Below are positions 1 through 12,283 of a stretch of 64,000 nucleotides of DNA, one piece after another. The notes below the pieces were generated by a model. The model did no database searches. It was not told the origin of the DNA and worked only from the letters and a program-made list of their open reading frames with translations. The stretch is from Angiostrongylus vasorum. Lineage: Eukaryota > Nematoda > Chromadorea > Rhabditida > Metastrongylidae. Every line of letters starts with the position of its first letter. Positions within the stretch are counted from its first letter, which is position 1. The stretch lies in NCBI GenBank assembly GCA_018806985.1, contig JADANN010000099.1, positions 2,356,001-2,420,000 of the forward strand, read 5' to 3'. Both the position numbers and the translations under genes were made by a program.

Positions 1-1453
1 AGTCTGCTACCAATTTCCCGATAACGGAGGGAAGGAGAGCCAAGTGCGTCTGACTTAACAATCAACGAGAGTGTATGGATTGCCGGGCATCTTTAACTAA
101 TGCGCTACACACGCCCAAATGAATAGAATATTTCGAATGACATGAGAAGCACAAACATGGAATAAGATGTTTCATACGCTAGTGATTATAAGCAGGAATT
201 CAACCAACTCCTTATTCAATGAGGTGTTTTTATTCTGCAACAACACTCAAGTCCCGCAAGGAATACGGTAATTCATGATACGTTTTTAGGCTACAACAAC
301 AGCCGAATCCCTCAAGGAATGAGGTGGAAATTCATTACAAGCAGAAAGCGAAACAAAATAAGGTATTCCAGTGCTAAGCACATGTTTTCCACACATGAGT
401 TATTACGATTTTTAGGCACGAATTCGTGCTGCCACTCGAACGCTTGTCATCATCGTCTGTACGTACCTGATGAGTAACCTCCTATCCGTAATCATCACGA
501 TCTGGGAATATCTCGATGCTGATAGTCTTTTCCAAATGTAAGTCAATAATCGTTGAAGTTTGTTCATTGGCCTACTCATTTATTCCAAGTTTACTAATTA
601 CAATAGAGAAATTGCAAATAGCATAAGAAAGTGTGTTGCACCGGGCTAGATATGGTAGAATTGCTAAAAATGACATATTTCATTCTTCAGCTATTTAAAC
701 TATGTGGGTGGAAAGAATTGGGCTGTTACATCTTCCTCAATCAATCGGGCAATTAGTCACAGGTACCGCTGCCGTTCTGAAGGAACCCTATGTCTATATC
801 CTAATCACATAACGTCAGATATTTCTTGGCTCCATCGCTGTCGACGACTGTACGAAGTGAAAAAGACAACAGCGATTTAACGGACAGATCCTTTTGGAAA
901 CTTCATAGAGAACTGTGTACAACGAAGATCCAACATGTGAACAAGGAGAGGATGTGACGGACCTCAAAGCGGTAACCGAATCAATCCGTGAATCATTTCA
1001 TATCTACGGATGATGGCTGCAAAGAAACGAAAGAGATTAAGGAAATGTGGGCTGACGTAGCACATCAAGTTGGGCTATCTAGATCTTATATTAAAATTAA
1101 TACGAAATAGATCGAAAGAACTTACGAACACATGAGTGTACACGATTGCTTAGAAATGTTGGTGCTGAATAAATGCAAATAATGTGTCTAAGGTCTACAC
1201 ATCGTTTAGACTGTAGATAATTTCTTGCTGACGCCTTAATTCCTTCTGAGTCCTGTCACCATTCTTCTCTCCCATCTGTTGTTAATTCTTATGATGTGAA
1301 CGCTGTATCCACGACTTGTTTTCAATGTGTATTTTCGTGGATCTCCAAGCATAGATCTTTTTCAAAAATTATCCGGTTTATGATTTTGTGTTCCGGTTAA
1401 ATATCCGAGAACAGAAATTCTTGCACTCTGTGGGCACTGTAGCGGTTAAGGGG
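1..1453. other. no gene recognised
   Basis: AT-rich sequence with no long open frame, no clear splice-bounded exon and no repeat family that recurs elsewhere in the window. I see nothing I can assign here. Confidence 0.5.
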
Positions 1454-1642
1454 TCAACCCATGGCGTACAGTGCAGTTCCGGAAGGACCATGGAATGGTA
1501 AAGTTGAGTGTGAAAAGTGTACAAATCGACTGGTGGTTTCTCTAATATACCAACTAGAGTATACGTGGGTTCGCCGTTCTGTTGAGATGGCTCCTACAAG
1601 CAATTCCCAACACCAACTTCCTATTAATCCAAGCATGATCAA
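1454..1642 (-). pseudogene. PLE N-terminal coding fragment
   Basis: The 62-residue minus-strand frame starts MLGLIGSWCWELL, which resembles the start of the better preserved PLE at 27041 (MPRLIESWTWELL). It stops soon afterwards, so only the beginning of the RT-EN polyprotein remains. It lies just downstream, on the minus strand, of a PLE terminal repeat (1652 onward), which is the arrangement seen at 27041-27373. I infer a 3'-truncated or rearranged PLE copy. No RT or endonuclease motif is present. Confidence 0.55.
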
Positions 1643-1651
1643 TAATTCACT

Positions 1652-2631
1652 GTTTCTTCTTCAATGAACAAACACGAGGTTAGTATTACAGCATTTACTA
1701 GCACACAATAGTTGACCCTTCGATGGCTTTCGCCTTCTTCAGAGCTTAGAAAGGTCAAATTGACACACCATCTACTCATCCAAACACTTTCATAACCTCA
1801 GCAGATAACACTGAACACTTAAATTTGCGAAACAGTACTTTGCATACCGACCATCATTTAACCACTGTAATAGAATGATCAACTTGTTTAAATTGTTGAG
1901 CTTACACGAGGTTGATAAAATTCTTCTATTCGGCTAACGTTTCCACGTCTTCACCTTCACCAAAGCCGATGATATAGGTCGATGTCTTATCCTTAACACA
2001 TAAATTTGCATTTACGGAATAAACAGCTTCTTTTTAAACACCCACTGTCTTATTCGCCGTAGGTCTTCCAGTTAAATGGTGGCAGGGGCATTACACTGGC
2101 GAGAAATGTGCCTGGGTCAGGTCATAGAATCACCCTGAGGTATGGCGCTGGGCCACGCGTGATCACAAAACACTCCTCCTTGCGGTTCATTTCTGGATTT
2201 TTGTAATTAGAACAAAACGCTTGAAGACTTTTAGGCTATGAGGTTTTGAAATTGATATGAGATCATTTAAAAACTTCCAGTTTTGTCGTTGTAAGTCCTC
2301 CAATTAGTGGAGAGCAGACGCACAGTGTATTAGTATCACATAAGCGGGGAATGTTCCAGGATCAGTTCATAGAATCAACCCGAGATGTGGCACTAGGGTC
2401 ACGCATGGTCACAAAAACACTCCTCCTTGCGATTCTGTTTATTATGGGAATGTAGATTTATGTGTCAAGTCTTATCCGCTAAAGCTATGAAAGTGTTTGG
2501 CTGGAGTAAATTGCAAGTCAATTTGACCTTTCCAGACCCTGACGACGGCAAAACCGCCGAAACACCAGCTATTGTTTGCTAATAAATGCCATAATACCAA
2601 CCGCGTGTTTCCTCATTGAAGAAAAAACAAC
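1652..2631. repeat. head-to-head pair of PLE terminal repeats
   Basis: The left end (from about 1652, with an ACAAACACGAGGTTAGTATT-type string) is repeated in reverse complement at the right end (to about 2631). Both arms hold a decayed hammerhead-like block: minus strand near 1722-1768 (CTGAAGAAGGCG kept, GAAAC/GUC lost) and plus strand near 2541-2572 (CTGACGA...GCCGAAAC, with ACC in place of GUC). Both arms also contain related blocks around 2100-2170 and 2340-2420. The reading is two PLE pLTRs in inverted orientation. Confidence 0.6.
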
Positions 2632-3467
2632 TTCCATAAGCAGTTCATCTTTGCTGAAATTTCCTAAATACCTGAAATATTTAGTCGTTGCCGTCATGCG
2701 AAGGCGTTTTTGTGTTAATTTATCGCGTTCAGGGCCAAGTAGTTTGGCAACCTTTGTTTTTGAGTCCGTGATGTTATGTCAAATTCGAACAGCTTCATAT
2801 TTTCATTCAGAAATTCAGCGGAAAACGTATGTCATTGCAGAGCTGGGTTAAAACCTCGTTGCGCTATCTTATTGCGGAACCTCGTAAAATTAATGTACTT
2901 CGAAGTAGAAATGTGATGCTCTTCATGTAATCCAATGGACTCTTTATTGATACTCGTTCGTCTCTGCTTTATAGTTAATAGGATTGCAACCAATACGGGA
3001 CAGATGGTCTTATAATATGGGATGCAAGAACCTGGTGTAGTTTCCGATTCCGTCACAAAAGTCGGCTGTTGTGTTGAGTTAATCTTGAGCTGCATCTCTT
3101 CTCACTGTCTTGAACGGAACTAGCACTCCAAATAGAAGGAATAAAACGTGCTTTTAGCTTCGGCCAGAAAAAGCACAAATGATCGCCGTAGAACTTTTCT
3201 GTCATTAGTTTTACTGTTTCCATATCATTGTCGCAGGTGAAGAAATCACATTCGCTAAACATCGGCTCCATTTCTTTGAACGGGTGGATAATGCGGGGGC
3301 AACAAAGTCGTAAGTTAATGCGATCAGTGAGTGATTGTTCTACGGTGCAACCTGCGCCATTCGTATTTCATTAGGATGTCTTCTCTCTAAGGGTTCTGTC
3401 TTTATATTGGTGGACATCAGCTTTTTTGCCTTTCGTTTTTCAAGAGCAAAACTTCCTGTAAGAAATT

Positions 3468-3872
3468 TTATGTAAGTGCTAGTATTGGTGAAATATGGAA
3501 TTCACCGTTTGATAAGACCGTTTCTGTGACATTTTTGTGGAACTTTTCCTCCCTTTGACATGGTGCCAGCGATATACTTTGCAGGCTGAGAACTTGCCAT
3601 GTTTCACTGGAGTGATTAGTCTTGAAAGAGGATGTGAAAGCGATCAGTGCGCAGATTACTGAGGCGTTTTCTTCCAGAATGGCAGTGGTACCTGGTGTAG
3701 GTGTACGTTTGCTTGGGCCTCTGAACAAAACTGTTGAACTTTTCTCAGTTTTCGTAACCCTAGTTGGCATAAGATTTTCTACGGTGCAGTTTGCAGCTCG
3801 ACACCAGACGCTTAAATTGCTGTGAACTATTAAACCACAAAAAATAATCATTGAAGCAGAAGCCAGTGACAC
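3468..3872 (-). CDS. uncharacterised 134-codon ORF, signal-peptide-like start
   Basis: The longest frame in a stretch without recognised repeats. Residues 1-26 look like a secretion signal (hydrophobic MIIFCGLIV core after MSLASAS). The rest has several N-x-S/T sites and four cysteines. No domain is recognised. A 67-codon plus-strand frame overlaps it, so either or both may be chance. No splice or promoter evidence decides between them. Confidence 0.2.
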   Translation of the reverse strand: MSLASASMIIFCGLIVHSNLSVWCRAANCTVENLMPTRVTKTEKSSTVLFRGPSKRTPTPGTTAILEENASVICALIAFTSSFKTNHSSETWQVLSLQSISLAPCQREEKFHKNVTETVLSNGEFHISPILALT

Positions 3873-4699
3873 TTGTTCTTCATTATATCGTCATGGAGTG
3901 GATAGAGAGAATGAAATTGGATGATACATAACGTTTACGACTATATGATTTACAGGTACCTCTCGTTTTACGTACTATCAGTGGATTCAATCTCACTTCT
4001 CACCATTGTTGCCTCTTGTCTCAGGCTTCCCATCTATATCACATGTCAGCCGTTGCTCAGAAAAAGAGATGTACCAGTTCATATGTGAGTAATTATTAGT
4101 TAAAAGCAGTATCTCTAATTTTATCTAGAGTGCTCCTTGTGGTTTAGTTCTATTGTGCATCTGAGAATTGTACAATGGATATGAAGAGATGGAGATGGAA
4201 GTACTTTTTCTCGGCGCCATAGCCTTTAAAAAAAGATGGAGAGTGAAGCCAGGATAATAATTTTATGAAGAAAAAGTGGGGATTTGGTTCATTTCTGTGA
4301 ATTCCTGTAGATGAAAGCCAGGTGCAAAATATCTTTATAATGCTGCGTGAGATGAGCCTCCTATTCGTGCGAGTCGTGCTTTTATAAACAAAACTAAGAG
4401 TTTAGTGGACATTGCGTAAGACAAAAAACACCTCAAAAATCTCAAAAAAAGAAACATCTCACACCCACAAAGGGGATAAGGAAAAATGAGCTATAGGGTT
4501 AAATAATTATAATAACTAACATTAATGCAACATCTGATGAAAGTAAAACTTACAGAGAGTATTGCGTTGTTAGGAGATCACTGCAGGATTTCAATACTGT
4601 GTCTTTGAAGCAGCACATCTTAACTCAAAATAAACTTTGTTATTCGGAAAAGAATTCATTGCAATCTACACATTGTTACAAACAAGTGCTCATTTTGGT
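3873..4699. other. no gene recognised
   Basis: AT-rich sequence with A-runs. No coding frame, tRNA-like sequence or window-wide repeat was recognised. Confidence 0.5.
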
Positions 4700-5160
4700 T
4701 GCCTAAAATCCTGCAGTTCTGATGGCGATGATGTCGCTGAAAGCAGTCTCCTCTTTGACCTGGTTTCTGACGCATTCTTCGAGCAGGAAGCTGCGTAGAG
4801 GTTTAAAGAAGAGGTCGTTGGTAGTCGAGAGTTTGATGGGTATTGTGAATGAGAATGAGTCCATCGAGCAGCTCGTTCAACTTTCGCAGTTTTGGTAGTG
4901 AGACGGCACTGCCAATTCCGGCGGCATCCATTTGTTGAGCTTCTTCGCCAACTTGCTTAAGATGCTCTGAAACGACTGATATGTTCACATCGAGTTCTTT
5001 TTGAAGTTGTGGAATAGCGTGAGTGCATTTACTTCTACAAAGTCTTCAGTTCATTGTCGCCAGTAGAAGAAAGACGTCTGGGACTTTCCTCGTCTCCAAA
5101 GTTGAACTCGCCAAGATAACGTTTCCCAAACCAACGTTGCGCTGTGTGCTCCTTAACATT
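4700..5160 (-). pseudogene. mariner transposase relic, internally deleted
   Basis: Read on the minus strand, 5160-5041 encodes AQRWFGKRYLGEFNFGDEE, the second helix-turn-helix region typical of mariner transposases. A further frame (4988-4803) gives ELDVNISVVSEHLKQVGEE and then jumps to C-terminal-like sequence. The middle of the protein, which should hold the first two catalytic aspartates, is missing or scrambled, and several frameshifts are needed. The element would encode a DNA transposase but is dead. No terminal inverted repeats were found. Confidence 0.6.
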
Positions 5161-5477
5161 TCCTTATTTCCATATCTCATCAATATTTTGAGTCACTTAC
5201 GCGTGCACTATGACCGAGCATGAATTTGTAAAAGTAAGTCGATCGGTTTTGAAATCTCAATTTCTAACTTCTTGAATTTACTGTCATAGAGAGAAAATGA
5301 AAGAAAAAACGCTTTGCCTTGGTATATGGTAGCCTAAAAGAAGCGAAGTTATACTAAAACAGCTAAAATTAGCGACACTGCGTTAATCTTCCACCCGTAT
5401 TTGGCGTTCAAGATTGTGTCCTGTCTTTTTTTGCAAAGTCTTCCACTATCAAATTTATGCTTTGTTTTCTAGCTCAG

Positions 5478-5600
5478 TTATGGACCCACAAAATGATGTC
5501 TCGTCGCATGACGGTTATCGAGAACACCAAACTGACAGCCGAATCGATAGTCAACATCGAGAACGACACTCAGAGCTTTGGGAAAATCGAATATGTGTAA
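5478..5600 (+). CDS. candidate terminal exon of an unknown gene
   Basis: A TTTGTTTTCTAGCTCAG acceptor precedes a 40-codon frame (starts LWTHKMMSRR, ends SFGKIEYV) with a TAA at 5598-5600. The frame is polar and alpha-helical in character. A second frame over the same bases is also open, so reading-frame choice is uncertain. No upstream exon was identified, and the nearest upstream feature is the mariner relic. No family recognised. Confidence 0.25.
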   Translation, partial: LWTHKMMSRRMTVIENTKLTAESIVNIENDTQSFGKIEYV

Positions 5601-5848
5601 TAATTAAGAAGAAATTGACGATAGAATTATGGAAGCCTCATTCATTAGCACCAATATTGTGACTTTGCCATGACATCACCAAGAGCTGTGCCAATGTTGC
5701 CGAAATACGACAATCAGTAATTCTCATCATCTTATTTAAGACAGGAATCTTAAACACCGTACATTTTGGTGGGTGTTTTTACTGCTCAAGGAGAGTGTTT
5801 CTCTGAATTCTGTTGGATCAAAGCAACCGCGGCAATCAGTAGACACTC

Positions 5849-5897
5849 GAGGAAAGAGTGAGCCATGCTGTCTATGAGGCATGGCTCACATTTCCTC
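5849..5897. repeat. short strong hairpin
   Basis: GTGAGCCATGC (5858-5868) and GCATGGCTCAC (5879-5889) form a perfect 11-bp stem with a 10-nt loop. Beyond a small internal loop, GAGGAAA/TTTCCTC adds about seven more pairs. It is shorter than a typical pre-miRNA. It may be a residual palindrome of a small foldback element. Confidence 0.5.
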
Positions 5898-6337
5898 TCC
5901 CGTGGTCTCACGCGTTAATTTATTGCATATACTGTTGGAATTTCGTTAAGTGATTGAATCAATATTTTCAGTCACATTTATTCTCGCTAGAGCTGTTTTC
6001 TTTAAATGCTTCTTTAATCCTCGTATAGACAAACCTAATTCAACCCATGCCGCTAATCATGCAGAGGTTAAAGGAAAGTCGGTTTTTCAAACTCAATTCT
6101 ATTCCGAAGTGAATTTCTTTGTCACTCGTGCCCACCCACCATTGGCAGATTATCCAATGTACAGGCAGTCTTTAAGTCTTTTGTAATACTTTGTACTCCA
6201 CTTTATCTGCCTTATGGCACACCACTTCCTGTCCCGTTGTCACTGTGTTCGGAGGTTTCACCGTTAGTTTTTTCTTCTACGGGTAGACTAATGTTTTTCT
6301 CCGTGTTTACTGAATGTGTTCATAGTGTGTAGGGATA

Positions 6338-6383
6338 ATTGTTATTATTATTATTTATTGCTATTCTTATTGCTATTATTATG
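6338..6383. repeat. ATT/GCT-type microsatellite
   Basis: Imperfect run of TTA/TTG trinucleotides. The surrounding 5.9-7.0 kb has no recognised gene. A short forward SINE-2 fragment (CAAATTGGTATCAGACTTG) lies near 6917-6950. Confidence 0.7.
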
Positions 6384-7057
6384 TTCACAAAATACTTTAT
6401 GTACATAGCTATGTCCAATAATGATTCAAACACACATTATCAACTACTCGTACAAACCACTAGGAAAGATTGATCAGCTTCCCATGAAAGAAACGAGATA
6501 TACTGCCACAAGGAAACTGATCCAACTTTACCGTATGAGGTGCAATGTATAACTCTGAAGACATCACAAAATATTAACTTGATATATTAGGTAGCTTATA
6601 GTTCGCTCTTAGTTAGCTCTTAGTTCATGCTCATAAAGGGTGAGTTTGCCTGGAAGTGTCGTGGACCTTCTCAGATGATGATTCCATCGATTTTGTTCCT
6701 AAAAAATATAACTGGTAAGTTCCACAGTATCGATCAAAAATTGGTTTCCAGAAAGAAGGATAGCATTACGATGGTATTGTTACGTAAAAGAAAATAGGGA
6801 AATGCGTCCGGCACTGAACAGTTAACGATATGTACGTCATCCATTCGACTCCATTAAAAATACGAGGTGTTTGAGGACAGATTTGGCGTCCACAATGTCT
6901 TGCGAAAGCATACCATGGATACAAATTGGTATCAGACTTGTCCAGGAGGATAGTGTTTACAACTTTCCCGGAGAATTTCCACAGAATTTACCCGCTCTAA
7001 AGAAATCGAGGACTTGGTTAACCCAGTGTGCAGGACCGATTCAATGACAGGCTACTT

Positions 7058-7340
7058 AAAAAACAGCTCTCGGCGTTGATCAATTCCTCAGGGATGCGCC
7101 ATGCATTCGACTTCACTAAGTGTCGTTGGAGGTGATTGAATGCATATCTGGCCTCTACAATGACTCGCGGTGGCCTACCGATGTATCGAGCAAGTGCTGC
7201 TATTCTCCTAGACAAGTCTGATACCAATTTGTCGACCCCCAAAGGGATGGAAGGGTTGGTGGGCCATGGGTGCGGGGGATCGATCCCACGTGTGTGTCGC
7301 AATGGCGCCTCGAACCACTGCGCCACATGCGTCCTGAGAG
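7058..7340 (-). mobile_element. SINE-2 copy
   Basis: tRNA-derived SINE. On the minus strand the head reads GTGGCGCAGTGGTTCGAGGCG (A-box-like), then ATCGATCCC (B-box-like), and the body ends GATCAACGCCGAGAGCTG. At least eight related copies occur in this window. The spurious open frames over it come from the SINE. Confidence 0.75.
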
Positions 7341-7866
7341 CGTACTAGTTGTAACGACACAGCCTTTCTGCAAGGTGCATTCATTTCAACGAGAGACTAC
7401 TTATGTATTGCAAAACACCCTTGTCCGCTTCACTGCATGCGCCTCAGATCACATATATTTGCTTATCTGTAAGCTTTGTCGAATTTTTTAATTTTGTGGT
7501 GTTGATGTTATAACAGTTACATTAAGGACAACGGATATGAAAGACATTTAGGCTGGGCTGCAAAAAGTGTAAAAAAAGTGCTGAACTTCCTTCCAGTAAA
7601 TATTGTTGAAAAAGTACATCCCACATAGATGGTTGCAAAACTTCTATTTTTGCTAGCCACGTATTGTAATAACTTAAGCTCACATCACATCACCAATGAG
7701 AATGCCAATTTCTCCTCAAAATAAATTCTAACAGGAAAATCGGATACTGTTTCGTGGATAGCGTTGCAACATCTTCGAATTTTTACAGCCTATACAAGTT
7801 ACCCTTCATCCTCTCCCCTTCTTAAGAACAGCAACAACCTTTGTGAGCGTTAGATAGAATTGTCTT

Positions 7867-8251
7867 CTTACTTGGATACTTGGATGGTCCGTCTTCACTG
7901 TTTGTGCGAGCCCCAGCATAATTTCCGTTTTTTCGAAGTTTTAGTGGTTTAGCCACTGTGGTTTCTTGGAAAGCCCGAGGTCAGCCTAGCCAAAGTCTGC
8001 CCCAGGTCGTCACCACCACAGGCAGTCGCCGCCCTTGTGGATCAGAGGGAGAATTTCCACCATGCGACTAATTTCATACCAACGAGGGTGGTCGACCCTG
8101 GTATTAGTTTACTCTTAGCTAGACTTCACGTTGGAAACAGCGGACTCCTCACCTTGACAGAACCTGCCAGAAGGGCGAATCCTCCCGCTGTACATGGCAG
8201 CCCGACACCCAGGAACACCTCCCAGCCACGATGAGGCGGTAAACCCTTGGA
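7867..8251 (-). mobile_element. SINE-1 copy (RTE-tailed)
   Basis: On the minus strand this copy runs from TACCGCCTCATCGTGGCTGG through a GATTCGCCC block (B-box position) to a 3' end with GACGGACCATCCAAGTATCC. It is flanked by a possible GAATTGTNTT duplication (about 7857-7866 and 8252-8261). The 3' end matches the RTE tail at 17400-17490. Confidence 0.75.
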
Positions 8252-8261
8252 AGGAATTGTT

Positions 8262-10180
8262 TCCTAGGCACTCTACTAACTAGAAACATCTGACTAAACA
8301 TCTACATCATATTCTTCGTCATAGAATCTTTCGCAAATTAGTGAGTATGAGGAAATGCTAACTATGACAGAATTTTTCTCCGAAACAATTGGACAATTAG
8401 TGCTGTTAAACATTTTAACTGCAATAACGTGTAGTTAAAATTATTAAAAGAGATTTACGCATGGACCACTACCAAATAGCACTTAGTAATAGGTACAAAG
8501 CATAAGCTTAAGTGACATAATACAAACAATCACGCTGAAAAAAACTAGACAGAAGCAAGTAATCATGGAAGAACTCTGCTCTTGTTAATTCAGCAAGCAA
8601 AAAAATGGAATAACGTGGCCAGAACACTTTCAACACATTAAAAAGTTAACATAACGTCACTCTATTATGAAGTGTGCCTTTTAACGCCAATTAATGACAA
8701 TTTCAATATGGCCTTTTTTATGGAACTGGTGGTGGTGCAACTTGTTGTTGCATGCAACTCGTGACCCTTTGGAATCCAATTCCATCAAATAACGATGGAA
8801 CTACCCACTACATACAACGCCCAAGAGCCCCCAGCTTCTTACGGAATGCCGCATTTTCCCTCTTATCTTTCCTCCTCATCCTCAAAAATACCTTGCGTAC
8901 CAGTGTAATGTGTGATTAGAATAATTTGTGTCATCTATTATACTTTCCGCCAACCATGAAACAACGGCGTTCGATCAATCCCCGCCCTAACGCTCTGTTC
9001 CAGCCCATGCGGGAACGCCTTAGCCCTGGTGTCTCCAAAATTGCAAGAGGAATTGGCTTGACCAGCATTATACGACATTCATAAAGAAGATGAAATCATC
9101 AAGCAGCAGCTGAAACAAGACGAGAAATGTTCGAAGACTATCACTGCGGACGATGAACGCGTGAAAAAAAACGAATCGAATGCAAGAAGTGTTGGGACCA
9201 GTAGAGTAAATGTGATGACGGGCCATGTAAAAAAAAACCACACTTAATGTCCACCAACATCGATATATGAGATTTGCTTTCCCATTCTTTTCTAATGTTG
9301 ATCCACATACACTAAACAATCTGTATTCATCATTTACTGGATTTACTCTTTGCTGGATTATTGGCTATCAACGGAATCATCTGGAATCCTTCTAATAATC
9401 GAGCGGACTCCAGCAGGTCCATTAATCTCGTCGCAAACCACATCCACTGCTGATGTTCTACTCGTTCAACTTCCTCATGTCCAGCATGAAGAACACCATA
9501 CTTTTGCCACAGTGCTTCATGGTTTTTCGCAAGAAAACACGCGCAAGGGCAGCTCGCTGGCTCTGCAACGGCTTAGCTTTTTCCTTCGCTGTGCGACAGG
9601 ATGAAAACATTGAGGTCCCTCTCAGCATGAGCGCTTCTGCAAGGGGATGAAGTCGCCACTATACAAACAAAGGTCTTACTAGGACAACTTTTATTTGCTG
9701 CCTTCTATAGTTATTCACACCAGGGTACGATGTGAAATATAACCACAATGATGCTCAGATAAACACTAAAAAAAAGCTCTTACTAATCTTTTTGCCCTAA
9801 TCTGTAAATTTCCAAGTAAGGTATGCAGCTACGCCAAAAGATCTCGTTTTCATTAAGAAATTCGTGATAACATGTATTAATTTAAATGCATGCCTGCGCG
9901 GAAGCAATTCCTCCCATCAGCTTTAAACGAGCACATCAACGCTCATGCAGAACTTTATTGATTGAAATACACAGCTTTTTTGGAAATTTCCATTTTAGAC
10001 AGCATTAAAGGCAAAATGTGGAAAGTCTTCTACGCTTTTTAAAGTTATACTTTAAGCATCTTCTATAAGTCTTTCACATTCGCGAGTTGCCAAGCATTCT
10101 AATTATTGACAAAATTATCAGCAACTGTCCAAGAACCAGCTTCGTCGTGAATAAGTTAAAATTCCCAGATTGGTTCAGTT
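8262..10180. other. no confident gene; weak coding signal at 8.8-9.25 kb
   Basis: Two plus-strand frames look more protein-like than their surroundings: 8956-9084 (starts MKQRRSINPRPN) and an acidic/basic helical frame ending at 9246 (contains EDEIIKQQLKQDEK). A GT/AG pair between them would keep frame but the intron would be only about 37 nt. I do not call a gene. The rest is AT-rich with nothing recognised. Confidence 0.3.
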
Positions 10181-10191
10181 TAACACTGTCA

Positions 10192-10582
10192 CCGCCCAAC
10201 GGTTTACCGCCTCATAGTGGCTGGGAAGTGTTCCTGGGTATCGGACTGCGATGTACAGCGGGGGGATTCATCCCACTGGCAGTGTCTCCCAAGCTGAGAA
10301 TGAGTCCGGCGTTTCCATCAGGAAGCTTATCTAAGAGTAAACCATTACCAGGATCCACACCGTTCTGCTATCAATGTCGCATGATGGCAAATCTCCGTCT
10401 GATCCACAAGGGCTGCGACTGTCTGTAATGGTGAAGACCTGGGGGCAGACTTTGGCCATGTTGACCTCTGGATTTCAGGGAACCACAATGGCTTAACCAG
10501 CTCACCTCCCAAAAATGGAGATTATGCTGAAGCCCGCACAACCAGTGAGGATGGGCCGTTCAAGTATCAAGTATCAGGTAAG
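10192..10582 (+). mobile_element. SINE-1 copy with target duplication
   Basis: Forward SINE-1, flanked by an exact 11-bp duplication TAACACTGTCA (10181-10191 and 10583-10593), the mark of retroposition. A GGGGGATTCATCCC block sits at the B-box position. The 3' part has GATTATGCTGAAGCCCGCAC and then GGGCCGTTCAAGTATCAAG, the RTE-type tail. Confidence 0.85.
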
Positions 10583-10844
10583 TAACACTGTCAGGAATAC
10601 ACAGACATGGCACAATGGCAAAAACACACGCGCCAATCCTTAACGCGCAGGCAACAGAAATTCAAAAGAAGCCCACATGGAAACAAACGACACTATTCTG
10701 TCCTATAAAGAATCCAAAAATGCTGCGGTGACGCAACAACAAGAACCCAGTGTCTGCTTTGCATTAGCAATAGAGTCGGCTTCTCTTTTTCTGTTACCTC
10801 GATTGACTTATGCGTTGGATAATCGTGTAGTCACGTCAGTGCAC

Positions 10845-10985
10845 ACGTACATACACAACGATGTTGAGATATTCGCAAAACTTGGACCCCGGGCCGGACC
10901 GAACCACGATTTCCCTTTCGCGCATTACACACTGCGCCATGGAGGCACTTTCCTCTGCGTTTCTCTCGGCTAGTTTTCTACCTAA
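10845..10985 (-). mobile_element. SINE-3 copy
   Basis: Minus strand: CATGGCGCAGTGTGTAATGCG (A-box-like) and GTGGTTCGGTCC (B-box-like) form a tRNA-like head. AAGTTTTGCGAATATCTCAA follows, the segment shared with the SINE-3 copies at 25441-25722 and 56630-56900. Confidence 0.65.
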
Positions 10986-11222
10986 CGCTGCCATCAGCAA
11001 TCACCCGTCAGGAGGACTGATCTGGGGAGCACAAATCGGCATTGAACCCAGTTAAGTTGAGGCTGTAGTCGAAATCATAAGTACATAGTTGTAACTACTG
11101 TACATGGACGTGGTAAAGACAAACGGCCTAATACTACTCTGCATTCTCCGAGCAAAGCATAACCTGGGTACTCCAGCGGTGTTCGTTCTAACCACTCGAT
11201 TATTAACGTATATGATACTCAC

Positions 11223-11418
11223 CTTCAGCCAGGATAGTAGCGAGATCTACCGCGCGCGATCCGCATGATGGACAGGGCTGCTGGATTGACAATGGTATTG
11301 GCGTGTACGACTTGCTGACTAACGAAGATCCCACGCTGGCTAAATCTCTCCCTGATCGAAACGTCACGTCGGAAGCCTTGTGAATTGGAACCGAGTAGTT
11401 AATTACTTCACGTTGGAA
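11223..11418 (-). CDS. candidate internal exon of an unknown host gene
   Basis: A 196-bp segment is bounded on the minus strand by CGATTGCAG (acceptor) and GAAG|GTGAGTAT (near-consensus donor). It is open in the frame starting FQREVINYSVPIHK and ending DLATILAE. The composition (CPSCG, mixed charged and hydrophobic residues) looks like ordinary protein, not repeat. No domain was recognised and no neighbouring exons of the same gene were found. A SINE-3 lies downstream and a SINE-2 upstream. It is among the better host-exon candidates in the first half of the window. Confidence 0.45.
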
Positions 11419-11682
11419 CTGCAATCGACGGAGATATGGCTAACAGTTGCTAATATTTTGTTTATTATCAAGATTATCTATTAAGTCTCTCTAATAAATC
11501 TGCAACATTTCATTGCTCTTCGACTTCACCTGCGGTTTAGAATTCTTTTTATCATTCAAATCAACTAAATCGTGTTCAGGGAAGTTTCAGTTATGGGTGG
11601 GCGATATCTGAGGAATTGGACACGTTACGTCCTAACTCTCTTTTGTTTGTTTTAGCTGCACCATAAATAAAAAATACAGAAT

Positions 11683-11955
11683 AAAGCTCTCGGCGCTGAT
11701 TAAGCCCTTAAGGATGCGCTATGCATTCGACTTCATTAATCATCGTGTGGAGGTAACTGAATGCAGATCTGGCCTTTACAATGACTCGTGGTGGTTTACC
11801 GATATATCGAGCCAGTGCTGCTATCCTCCCAGACAAGTCTGGTACCAATCTGCCGACCCCGGAAAAAATGGAATGCTTGGTGGGCCAGGGGCACGGGAAT
11901 CGATCCCATGTGTACTGCAGGGCGCCTCCGACCACTGCGCCACATGCGGCTACTA
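11683..11955 (-). mobile_element. SINE-2 copy
   Basis: Well preserved. The minus strand starts near GTGGCGCAGTGGTCGGAGGCG, has ATCGATTCCC at the B-box position, and ends with AATCAGCGCCGAGAGCTTTAT followed by a T-rich tail. Confidence 0.8.
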
Positions 11956-12283
11956 CCAGTACCATAGTTTCTTTAATAGATAAAAAGCTGCTTATTTTAG
12001 ATCGTATAGCTGAAATAACCAGCTATTAGTTACTAACTGAAGGAGAGAATGAATTATTTGCTGGAGTACGGCTAAATTTCAATTGTGTTTTAACTTTATT
12101 TTGATCGTCTTGACTTTCAACTGACCTTTTGTATGTACCCAGGATCCCATAAGTAAACGTAGTAAACGCTCAGCGATACAGCTGGCAACGAGACAAAGAA
12201 AATATAACCAAGTACAGTTACGAATCGAATCCATCTAAACTGGTATTTTTATAGTAGCCCCAAAAAAAGACAAAAGATAAAGG

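Noticed and set aside
8795..9246. Possible small plus-strand gene
   Set aside because: Protein-like frames exist, but the implied intron is only about 37 nt and no family is recognised. Kept as a note only.
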